Part shown: in pieces, positions 10,935 to 21,409 of the stretch | Position numbering within the stretch: position 1 is the first letter of the stretch | How the letters are laid out: each line of letters starts with the position of its first letter | Source: Zygnema circumcarinatum | Taxonomy: Eukaryota > Streptophyta > Zygnematophyceae > Zygnematales > Zygnemataceae | Reading direction: 5' to 3' | Assembly (NCBI GenBank): GCA_037447605.1 | Contig: CM074818.1 | Coordinates: 631,338-688,833, forward strand | Length of the DNA: 57,496 bases | Made by a program: the position numbers and the translations under genes | Notes under the pieces: model-generated | What the model saw: only the letters and a program-made list of their open reading frames with translations | What the model was told of the DNA's origin: nothing | Database searches by the model: none

Positions 10935-13923
10935 ATGTCGTCCCTCTTCCACCGCGCCAGACCCCCCACCGAAGGGAGGGAGGGCCTCTCCGGCGGCGCC
11001 ATTCTCCGGCGAATAGCGCGCGGGAGGCTGGCGGGGAGCACATGGAAAGGGGTCCTCAGTTCCGTTGGACTGCTGCCCATTCTGAGAGCGACAGCTGTCC
11101 TCCTCGCCATCGCCGCCGTGCACGAATTGTACGCTGCCACGTGGCAGAAGGAGGCGAAGGAGACGGGGCCCCCGCCATGGCTTAGGGAGATTCTGGGGAA
11201 TGTGACGAGGGAGGTGGGGGGGAGGGAGAGGTGTGAGTGCGGGGAGGGGAGGAGAGAGGTGGTAGTGTGTGGGAGGGAGGGAGGGGGGGGAGAGGGAGAG
11301 GGAGAGGGAGAGGAGGGCGAGAGGGGGGTGGTGGGAGGGGAGAAGGTGGGAGAGGGAGTTGTGGGAGAGGGAGAGGGAGAGGGAGTGGGAGCGGTGGGAG
11401 AGGGGAGGGAGGGCGGAGGGAGGGAGGAGGAGATCAGGTGGCGGAGGGAGGCGGAGAAAATTTACAAGGTGAGGGTTACAGGGTTTTGGGGTTTTGGGGA
11501 ATTTTAGGGCTTGAATGTGGAGGGTATGAGGTGGAGGAATGCGCCAATGGGGAGTTGGTTTGGAGGGCGGGAGGCTGGGATGCATGGAGAGGGAGGGGAG
11601 AGGGAGGGAGGGGAGGGAGAGAATGTAGAGAGTGAGAGTGATAAAGGAAGAGAAAGGGGAGGAGAAGATCGCGAGAGGGAGTGGAGGGAAGGAAATGTTT
11701 AGTGATAAAGTGACAGATAGCAATGGGGGCAGAGGCAGGCGATAACTGTAAAGTAGTACTTGTCATAATTTTTGTAGTTATTAAAAGTGCTTATTTGTAT
11801 ATCCTATTTTTTCATACTAAAAATCCCTTCAAAGATATTTTCAATACAGTTTCAATCTTGGCGTCGTGATCTGTAAATCCTAAATCTTTATCTCTGCCTC
11901 TCTCGCTCTATCTCTATTTTCTCCCTCCATCTCTCCCTCTCCCTCTCTCTCCCTCCCCCCTCTCCCTCCCCCCCTCTCCCTCCCCCCCTCTCTCCCTCCT
12001 CCCCCTCTCTCCCTCTCCCGCTCTCTCCCTCCCCCCTCTCTCCCTCCCCCCCTTCTCTCCTCCCCTCTCTCCCTCCCCCCCTCTCTCCCTCCCCCTTCTC
12101 TTCCTCCCACCCTTTTCTCCCTCCCACCCTTCTCTCCCCCCCTCTCTCCCTCTCCGTCTTTCTCTCCCTCCCGCCCTCTCTTCCTCCCCCTTTTTTTCCC
12201 CCCCTTCTCTTCCCCCCCTCTCTCCCTCTCCTTCTCTCGCTCCCNNNNNNNNNNGTCCCTCCCCCCTTCCTCTCCCTCTCCCTCCCTCCTCTCCCTCCCC
12301 TCTCCCCTCCCCCCCCCTCCCCCCCCCCAGCGCAACCTATGGCGCCGCGCCACGTGGGTGGGCGATGCCAGCTGGATGGTACGGCAGCGCTTTTTGGAGT
12401 TCTACACGGCTGCCACGTATCCATGCTTCGGCGAGCGGCGCTTTGGGAACTGGACACTTGGCGGCCAGGCATTGGCTCCCCTCCAATGACTCGCCCGCAA
12501 AACGACACTCAAGTTGTTGTTGTTGTTGTTCATGTTGTTGTTGTTGTTCATGTTGTGCTCATAAAGTTCTCTAAGGACTTACTTTCCATCAAGTGTGAAG
12601 CATGGATTTACGGAGCAAGATATGGGGGCTTACTTTGTATTTGTTTTTGGGTGCAATTAATGGCAGTGGCTGTGTCGGTCGAATACATTGAACAGAGAAT
12701 CTGTCGTATACAGGTACGAATTCTAACTTTAAATTTATATATATGTATATATATAGCTGGCTGTCTTTTTATTATTTTATGATAATGAACAGGACAAGGA
12801 GCGAATTTCAGATATCATTAACCCTTCAAGTATTTTGAAAGCCCTGAAACCCTAAAAATCTGAAACCCTAAAATTTGGGGTGATGGCTCCTCTCCAGCAT
12901 TGGCGAATCCATGGACGATTCTTTTATTCATGATATTTACAAAAGCAAAGGGGTACAAATACACGTTGTCTCCCCCCGGGTCCCGCGCATGAGCGAGGCT
13001 TTTTTTTACCATCGAGTCAAAACCAGACTTTCGCCAGACTTGACATCGGCCGACTTTGTCTCGGAAGCCCTCAACCGCACAATGCAAACTTTTGCTCGAG
13101 CCAAAAGTGTGCGAGACAAGTTGGGCCACGAATGGATCGATTTGGCGACGGTAAACTGCGGAGGAGTGTGCCATGGAGCCTCCTTGAGAAGCTTCCTGGA
13201 AGCTTCCAAGGGGAGGGAGGGAGTGAGGGTGGGGCAAGTGCTACTTCACTTGAGAGGGTGAGAGAGATACTTTTCCTCTCCCTTCTTCACGCTCTCCCTC
13301 TCTCGTTTCTCCCCCTTTCTCTCTCTCTTCCCTTCCCCACTCTCCCTTCCCGTTTCCCCCTTTCTCAGACTTACCCTCTCTCCCGCCCTTCACGCACTCC
13401 CTTCCCCTCCTTTCTTTCTCTTCCAGAGCCTTTTTCTTCTGTTTCCGGTTTGTTAAAAACTTTCCATTTTGTTCAACTTCTTCATCCGAGAGAGAGAGAG
13501 AGAGAGAGGGGGGGGAAAGGGAGGGAGGAAGAGGGAGAGGGTGAGAGAAAGGGAGAGGGAGGTGGAGAGAGAAGGAAAAGAGGAGAGTGGGGGAGAGGGG
13601 GAGAGGGGGAGAGGCGAGGGGCGAGGGGCGAGGGGCAGGGGGAGAGGGAGAGAGAGAGGAGGGGCAGAGGGAGAGACTCATTAGAGTCAGTCCAGTTAAT
13701 TACAATATGGGCAAATGAAGAAAAATAGCCATAGTAACCCTAACCCCTCCTCTCACTCCCTTGCAGAATCCCCAGCGGAGACTTTGCATTTGAAGTCCTT
13801 GAAGCCATGGAGCAGCTTGGGTATCGCTTGTTCCATGCGGAGAAGAACTTTTACTATGCCAAGTCCATCCTAGTGAGCTACATCCATGAGACCCTTGTCA
13901 TGCCGGACATGGCTCCCATGTAA
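10935..13923 (+). CDS. Methyltransf_22/METTL24-like single-pass membrane protein, probably a pseudoenzyme
   Basis: Five exons, 10935-11213, 12331-12468, 12667-12713, 12898-13257 and 13767-13923, join in phase to 326 residues. Residues about 44-64 (GLLPILRATAVLLAIAAVHE) form one membrane helix, fitting a type II Golgi-like protein. Family resemblance is in order: an R-F-G...GG.WLC stretch (usual R.G...DGG..vC), VVYSIGESMDDSF (usual ysFGsngd.sFE), QIHVVSP (usual FDP), WIDLATVNCGGVC (usual D.lK.D.EG.E), VGQVLLHLRG (usual E.H) and GYRLFHAEKN. Several acidic residues of these motifs are missing, so methyl transfer is doubtful. Intron 2 would need a GC donor (CAG|GCATTG). Exon 1 could instead continue to 11468 as low-complexity Gly/Glu. 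The family call is by recalled motif pattern and is tentative. Confidence 0.65.
11214..12330 (+). other. Intron 1 of the methyltransferase-like gene, with low-complexity DNA and a gap
   Basis: The first half is G/A-rich (GGAGAGGG units). An AT-rich centre lies at about 11700-11880. From 11880 it is almost pure pyrimidine up to the acceptor CCCCCCCAG at 12330. Ten undetermined bases lie at 12245-12254. No other exon was convincing. Confidence 0.55.
12245..12254. other. Assembly gap (10 N)
   Basis: Ten consecutive N lie in a CT-rich tract, probably a placeholder for an unresolved repeat of unknown length. Confidence 0.99.
12512..12560. repeat. (GTT)n microsatellite
   Basis: Two blocks of GTT repeats, each followed by CATGTT, lie in intron 2 of the methyltransferase-like gene shortly after the proposed GC donor. 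Confidence 0.8.
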
Positions 13924-14773
13924 TTGCCATATATACATACATGTGCCTGCATGTGTGCATGTATGTATGCATGTCGTATGTACAGGGTTTCTGTACGTTG
14001 GTGTGGATGTATGTGTGTGATTTATGGCTCCTCCCCCCTGGTGCTTGTTATACATTCGCCCAAAAACACGCTTTATTTACAAGTGAAATTTATTCAAAAG
14101 CCTAGCAGCACTATTCGTTTCAGGCGCATGAAAAAAAACAAAAAACAAAAAATAAAAAAATAAAAAAATAAAAAAAAACATTTATTTCACTTTTGTGTGC
14201 CAAGAAATGCGGTTCACTATGCGTTGACATTCCGTTGACCATGCGTTGACCACCTCAGTGACACACCATAAAATAAAGGACAATAGTCAACCCATTGAGC
14301 ATGAATGGCATCATGCCCATACGCAACTCTTTGCTCTGTCCATGGCTGGAAAACTGAACACTTTGTGGGCTGACCGAGCGGCTGACCCAAAGGGGGAGGA
14401 AGGGGGGCGTTGTTCCGCGAAAGAAAAGTAGGGAGAGCGAGAGGAAGAGAGCGAGAGGGAAAGAGACACGCCCCAAAACCATAAAAGCATCCAAGCCATT
14501 TTTATACAAAAAAACCCAAAGTTTTCACCATTTCAGAGAGATCAGGGCTCCAATTATTTTTTGCGTTAAACCGACAAAGACACTTTATTTCAACCGAGCG
14601 ACGAACCGCCAGTTGGATTTATTGGTTCAACAAATACTCTCCGGATCCACTTCTGCTTCCTAGTGTACAGGTGTGGTTCAGAGGGAGGGAGGGAGGGAGA
14701 GAGGGGCAATGGGAGGGTGAGGCGAAGAGAGGGAAGGGAGAAGGGGGGGAACGGAAGGGCTCGACAACTTTTC

Positions 14774-14800
14774 CTAAACCCTAAACCCTAAACCCTTAAA
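14774..14800. repeat. Interstitial CCCTAAA repeats
   Basis: About three to four tandem CCCTAAA units, the plant telomere motif, lie here in opposite orientation to the array at 15418. They are too short to be a telomere. Confidence 0.8.
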
Positions 14801-15417
14801 CTTAAAGAACTTAAGAAATCAACCAACCCTAAACTTGGCAAGTTCCCAAAAAATCGTCCAATGGCTGTCGCCCAAATAGAGGGCCTCACCGGATCCTCGC
14901 TTCTTTTTCTCCCTCCTTCTTTCGTTCCTAGACGCAAGTGCTCTCTCTCTCTCTCGCTCTCTCTCTCTCTCGCTCCCTCTCTCTTTATCTCTCTCTAATC
15001 ATCACAATCATAAATTGCATTAAGGAGACCTCGCAAAGCTTAAATTAAACTCTTCTAATGTACAAAGCTCACACTCGACACAGCCTCTCCCTCCTCTCCC
15101 TCCTCTCGCCCTCCTCCCCCACCCCTCCCACCTGTCCCTCCTCTCCCTCCTCTCCCTCCTCGCCCCCTTCCCCCTCCTCCCCCACCTCTCCCACCGCTCC
15201 CACCTCTCCCACCTCTCCCTCCTCTCCCTCAGCTGCTCCAGTCCGCACTATGGAAGGTAGGTCTGGGAGGTCTCGCCGCATTGTTCCCCTCCGGAGGGAA
15301 GGCGAGAGAGGGCCCCCCTCGCTGCTCGCCGGAGTAGAAGAGAGGGTCCTCGGGACCCTCCCAAGGGCTCTCTGCGTAGCGGGGGAGACCCCACTGCTCG
15401 CTCCTGCACTCACACCT

Positions 15418-15542
15418 CAGGGATTAGGGTTTAGGGTTTAGGGTTTAAGGATTAGGGTTTAGGGTTTAGGGTTTAAGGATTAGGGTTTAGGGTTTAGGGT
15501 TTAGGGTTTAGGGTTTAAGGTTTAAGGATTAGGGTTTTGGGC
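15418..15542. repeat. Interstitial TTTAGGG array
   Basis: About fifteen TTTAGGG units with variants (TTTAAGG, ATTAGGG) run in direct order. This is the plant-type telomere repeat at an internal site, just 3' of the ALE2-like gene. Confidence 0.85.
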
Positions 15543-15789
15543 ATTTTAGGGTTTTTAGGTTCTGTGGGTCTTGAGGGATTTCGACCTAAAGGGCTTCATT
15601 CAATTGGACATTGGAGGAGGATCACACGTGTCAGAAAATTTTAATTTTTTTGAAGGGGTTTAGGAGCAGTATGAAATTACTTATCTGTTTATGTACTCAT
15701 TCATTTGCTTTTTCATTCATTTATTTTCCTTATTTTATGCATTATAAAGTTTACATATTCATTTTTATTTGTGGAAGTTTTGCCCTTTT

Positions 15790-17054
15790 CTACCTTCCGG
15801 TATTTGATGGCTCTCCCCAGGCTCGAGCCCCCATCGGGAATCCACCGGACTGCACGTCATAAGAGAAAAAACAAAGGGGTGGGGGTCAGACCAAACCAAA
15901 CTCTACTACCTCAAGGGAGTTGTAGAGGAGGACAATTAGAGAGGGAGAGGAAGAGAGAGAGAGAGGGCGAGAGGGCGAGAGGGAGAGAGGGAAGGAGGAG
16001 AGAGGGCGAGAGGGAGAGAGTGAGGGGGAGAGAGGGCGAGAGGGAGAGAGTGAGGGGGAGAGAGGGCGATAGGGCAAGAGGGAGAGACGGAGAGAGGGAG
16101 AGAGGGAGAGAAGGAGAGAGAGGGCGAGAAGGAGGGTCAGAGAGGGGGAGAGGGAGAGGATGAGTGGCGAGAGGAACGAAGTGAGAGAGACGAGAAACGA
16201 ATGTGAGGTACGTGCATGACTTGTCACGGGTGCAGAAAAGGACAGCTGGAGAGGGGAGAAAGTTGGAGCGCGAGACCGCGGGAGAGAGAGGGAGCGAGGG
16301 AGGGAGACAGGTCTCACCATTGAGGTCCCATAGTGGTGCTGCATTCTCCTCTGATCCATATCAGGAGTGAAGCTCAAAGCCGAAGAGGGACTATGCGCTC
16401 CCACCGAGAAAGCTCCACTGTCACAAAGAGAGTGAGGGAGAGAGAGAGGGGAAGAGAAACGAGTAGAAAAGACCAATTCATCGGTCAGTACAGTTTTAAA
16501 CGGCTCGAAAAACATAAAAAATTGAACATCTAAAGGAAACCCCTCCACCCTCCCCCCTCCCTCCCTCCCTCCCTCCCTCCCTCCCCTCCCCCTCCCTCCC
16601 TCCCTCCCTCCCTCCCTCCCTCCCTCCCCTCCCCTCCCCTCCCCTCCCTCCCTCCCTCCCCTCCCCCTCCCTCCCCTCCCCTCCCCCTCCCCCTCCCCCT
16701 CCCCCCTCCCCCTCCCACCTGTAGTCCATGTTGGCGGGCCTTTGTCGGAGCAATGAGGGCATTTTTGCCCTCTCCTCCGCCGACATGTTGGGGAGGTGTA
16801 CGGCCGCCTCCTCGGGCAGAGCCATGTCGCGGGAGAAGTCGCTCGACTGCTCCCACCTGCGGGAGAGGAGGGGAAGGGAGGGAGGGAGGGAGGGAGGGGA
16901 GTTAGAGAGGGAGGGAGGACAATGTGAAGTAGGGTTTCGGAAAGAAAAGACGACCCTCTCTCCCTCTCTCTCCCTCTCTGTCTCCCTCTCTCAATTTTCC
17001 ACTTTTTCTTTCTGTCTTCCTCCCAGAGTTTCCAACCGACACTTCTGCCTTGTA

Positions 17055-17093
<39 letters not shown>

Positions 17094-17166
17094 AGTATTT
17101 TTGCACTCACACGCTGCTGCTCCTGTTGTCGCCCGAATCGCTGTCCCCATAGACCAACATGAGGGC
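15790..17166 (-). CDS. C-terminal tail exons of the ALE2-like receptor
   Basis: Exons 17111-17166 ([18 protein letters not shown]), 16719-16856 ([16 protein letters not shown]...), 16318-16417 and 15790-15849 (ending SNTGR, stop TAG) join in phase. ALE2 proteins carry a comparable Ser-rich tail. The last two exons are short and less certain. Confidence 0.6.
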
Positions 17167-20100
17167 CTGCGAAAGGGAAAAAAGCAGTCAGAGGTCTTCA
17201 AGGTGAAGGGAGGGAGGGAGGAAGGGAAGGATGGAGGAAGGGAGGGAGAGGGGAGGGGGAAGAGAGAGGAAGGGGCGAGGAGGGAAAGAGAAAGGGACGG
17301 GAGAGGAGGGAAAGAGGAAGGGAGGGGAGGAAGGAGGCAGGCAGGGAGGGAGGGAGGGAGGAGGGGAGGAAGAGAGGTAGGGAGGGAGGAAGGGAGAGGA
17401 GAAGGGAAAGGGCAGGGAGGGAGGAGGGAGGGAGAGAGGGAGGGAAGGGACGGGAGGAGGAAGATTCATGAGGAATAGAGACGTTTGATAGTAAGAGAGG
17501 AATGGAGGGAGAAGAGAAGGCACGAGGCCGGGTGGGAGGCAAGGATGGAGGGCGGGAGGTAGGAGAAGGAGGGAGGGAGGGAGGGAGGGAGAAAGACACC
17601 TACCCTCACTACCTCTCCCATGAAAGGCCGGTGGTGGATTTCCGGCTGCACACAGGAGCTTGCAATCGCCGCCACTCTCGTTATGCTCTCTATGGGCACT
17701 CCCTCCTCCCTCAGGGAGGGGTCTATCACAGCGTTCAGCCCATCCAGCCTGTGAAGAAAAAAAAAGGGCGGGGGGGAAAAGAACTAAATTGCTGAAACTT
17801 CTTCAAACCGACTTCAATTTTGCAGGATCAAATACATAAATTAAGAAAAAAAAACACTTTTTTGGAATGGAGTCAAATGAAGGAGGCTCTCTCTCTCCCC
17901 TATCTTTCTCTCTCTCTCTCTCGCTTTCTTTCTCTCTCTCTCTCCTCTCTCTCTCTATCTCTCTCTCTCTCCCCCCTCTCTCTCTCTCTTCCTCCCACCT
18001 GCTGAGGAGAGGCCGAGCCCAGTTGGCGAGACTCTGCTCTTCAGGAGGGAGAGAGGGGTCTATGGGCTCCCTCCCCGTGAGCAGTTCCAACATCACCACT
18101 CCGTAACTGTACACATCACTCTTCACCATAAGGTGGCCCGTCATCGCATACTCCGGCGCAACATAACTGGAAAAAAAAAAAAAAAAAAGATGAAACAGAG
18201 GGGGGTGCGGTGGGGGGAGGATAAAGGGAGCAAGTTAGTGCATTGCAGAGAGAGCTCGTCTTTCCTTTCTCTCTCTCTCTCCCGCGCTTCCTTCCCTCCT
18301 CCTCTCCCTCCCTCCCTCCCTCCCTCACTACCTGCCTAGCTATCTAACTGGCTCCTCCTCCCTCTCTCCCTTGTCCACTCCCTCGCTTCCATGGCCCCAA
18401 GGGTGGATTTCATGTAAAACGTCACCCCCACAAGTAGTAATCTTAATAATATTAACTACTAATCCAAAAAGCTCTCCATACAACCCCCCACCCTCGGGTC
18501 ATACACCACAACCCAAACATCTTTAAACACATACATAACAAAAAACCTTGACTGAAACTTCAACTTCATTCCTCCCATACATACATACATACATACATAC
18601 ATACATACATACATACATACATACATACCCGAAAGTTCCGACCACTTGTGAAGTCTGATCGCTGCTGTTTTTGTATCCGCTCGTTCGAGCGAGTCCAAGG
18701 TCCGACACTTTGGGCGTAAAGTCATCTTCCAAGAGAATGTTCGCCGCCTTAAAGTCACGATGGATGATGCTCGGGTTCGAGTCCTCGTGCAGGTACGCGA
18801 GGCCGCGGGCGGACCCCAGAGCGATCTTCATGCGGGTCTCCCAACTCAGGGGACCCTTCACTTTGTCGGGGCCTGCGTGAGGGAGAGGGAGAGGGAGAGG
18901 GAGAGGGATGATGGGTTTAGGTTAAGTTTAGGAGTTGCAGAGGAGGAGGAGGAGGAGGAGGAGGAGGAGAATGAGTTTAGGGTTAATTATAGGAGTTGCA
19001 GAGCAGGAGGAGGAGGAGAATGAGTTTAGGGTTAAGTTTAGGAGTTGCAGAGGAGGAGGAGGAGGAGAAGGAGGAGGAGGAGGAGGAGGAGAATGAGTAG
19101 GGTTAATTATAGGAGTTGCAGAGCAGGAGGAGGAGGAGAATGAGTTTAGGGTTAATTATAGGAGTTGCAGAGCAGGAGGAGGAGAATGAGATTAGAGTTA
19201 ACTTTCGGAGTTGCAGAGCAGGAGGAGCAGAAGGTGAGGATAATGAGTATAAGGTTAACTTTAGGGCTTTCAACAGCCATTGATCTCGTTTACTTTGTCA
19301 AGAGTGGGAGACAGAGATTCTGACAGGCTACAAAGAGCTGAAATAACGACAAAGTGCATAAAAGCCCTATTATTTCTGTATAACGCAATGAATTCTGGGC
19401 CATAGAACGCACCATGGAGCCGTGATTGCAGGTTTCCGTTGGGAACGAGCTCATATACCAAACAACGGACCCCCTGTTCTATGCAGATTCCGAGAAGCTT
19501 GACAAGATTCCTATGATGTAAGCAGCTCAAAACCTCCGCCTCTCCCAAAAACTCTCCCATCCCTTGTTGGTCCGTTCTCCTCAAAAGCTTCACAGCTATG
19601 CGAGTCCCATCATCCAGTATCCCTCCGTACACAGATGCAAACCCTCCCTCGCCTATGATATTCTGAGGACTGAAATTTTGAGTAGCTTTTTCCAACTGTG
19701 GGAGAGAGAACATGTGTGTGCCGGCCGGGAATTGAGAAGGATTTGCTTCTGCAATAGCAAAAATTTGGCTCGGAGTTGAATCTGAAGCAGATCCTGCTAC
19801 AAATTCCACTCCACCCCCACCCCCTCCTCCTGCTCCTCCTCTCCCTGCCATTCCAAGAAAGAGGCAAAAGGCATAGCTTTAGGCTTTTGGGTTGCCTTTT
19901 TTGTGAGCATTAGGATTAGGGTTAGGGTTAGGATTGGGTTAGGTTTAGGTGAGGTTAGGGTTAAGGTTCAGGTTAGGGTTAGGATTCAGGTTAGGGTTAC
20001 GGTTCAAGTTAGGATTAGGGTTAGGGTTAAGTTTGGGTCCAGGTTAGGGTTAGGGTTCAGGTTAGGGTGAGGGTTAGGCTTAGGGTTAGGGTTAGAATTC

Positions 20101-21376
20101 GGGTGATTCAGGATAAGAATTCAGGGTTAGGTTTAGGTTAGGATTAGGGTTAAGGATAGGGTTAGGGTTAAGGTTAGCGTGAGGGTTAGGATTAGGGTTA
20201 GGCTTAGGATTAGAATTCAGGTGATTCAGGATAAGAATTCAGGGTTAGGTTTAGGTTAGGATTAGGGTTAAGGATAAGGTTAGGGTTAAGGTTCAGATTA
20301 GGATTAGGGTTAGGCTTAAGTTTGGGTTCGGGTTAGGGTTAGGGTTCAGGTTAGCGTGAGGATTAGGATTAGGGTTAGGATTAGAATTCAGGTGATTCAG
20401 GATAAGAATTCAGGGTTAGGTTTAGGTTAGGATTAGGCTTAAGGATAGGGTTAGGGTTAAGGTTCGGATTAGGGTTCAGCTTAGAGTTAAAGCTAGGGTT
20501 TCGAAGTAAGCAAAATTTACCTCCAGATGAGGTTGATCTGGACCCTTGATTTGCCCCGGGGACCATATCTGGTCTCCAGGGCTCCCTCAGAGAAGCAGAG
20601 AATTGGGCTTGTCTCCTCCTCCTCGCTATTCCAAACCAGAGGCAACAACAACCTATTATGAGAGCTGCTATAGGGAGGGAAATAGAGAGAGCGATAGTGA
20701 TAGCGGTAGAGGAATTGGAGCCTGAATTAGAGGAGTCAGACCCCCCATTGGACCCTCCAGGAGCTAACAAGCCTCCATCGCCTGAAGAGAGGGGAGGGGG
20801 AGGAGAGAGGTTTTCTCCTGCAAGGGAGGGAGGGAGAAGGGGAGGGAGGGAGAGAAAGGGAGAGAGAGAGAGAGGGTGGGAAGGTGTCAGTTTAGGATGA
20901 GCTTGACCTACGCAAAGAAAACGACGAATCCAACAATTTCCGTTGGTAAGAACACATATTTTCACTTTTTTTTTCTCTCTCCCTCGCTCTCTCTCTCTCT
21001 GTCACACACACAAAATAGACAATTGCTCGTACCTGGATTCTGGATAAGAAGCACTGTAACATTTCCGAAATATCTGAAATCGAAAGGTAGAGTTCCGTTG
21101 GTTTTGTTGGGAATGAGCGATAGTCGAACCCGAGAAATTTCCGTATCGTTTAGTTGAATTCCAGCCAGTGGGATAATATTTGTGGTTACTCCGACTAAAG
21201 ATTCTCTGAGGGTGATTACCTGACCCAACTGAAGAAATTTCACAATGGAAAAGCAAACAATATGTAAGACAATCGAATAGTACATTAATAACCTATAAGC
21301 TTACAAGCATGACACCCATGTTTGTGTGTGAGAGAGTGACAGGGAGAGATAGATTGAGAGTGAGAGAGCGAGAAAG

Positions 21377-21409
<33 letters not shown>

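Larger units (their letters stand above)
13924..15789. other. Convergent intergenic region with telomere-like repeats
   Basis: This lies between the stop of the methyltransferase-like gene and the stop of the ALE2-like gene, so both 3' ends face it. It holds CATG-rich sequence at 13930-13990, an A-rich tract at 14125-14180, CCCTAAA repeats near 14774-14800, a TCC-rich stretch at 15080-15240, and TTTAGGG repeats at 15418-15542. A minus-strand open frame at 15069-15413 is Gly/Glu-rich at its end and was not recognised; I do not call it a gene. Confidence 0.45.

Noticed and set aside
12818-13237. Minus-strand 139-codon frame opposite the methyltransferase-like exon
   Set aside because: No recognisable family, and the plus-strand reading fits a multi-exon family pattern.
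12911-13261. Stand-alone 116-codon plus-strand gene
   Set aside because: It is the interior of exon 4 of the methyltransferase-like gene; phase and motif continuity with exons 3 and 5 explain it better.
15058-15441. Overlapping plus and minus frames with Ser/Pro or Gly/Glu tails
   Set aside because: Both are short, half low-complexity and lack splice or family support; which, if either, is real cannot be told.
15418-15542. True chromosome end
   Set aside because: The array is only about 125 bp, internal, with unique sequence on both sides.
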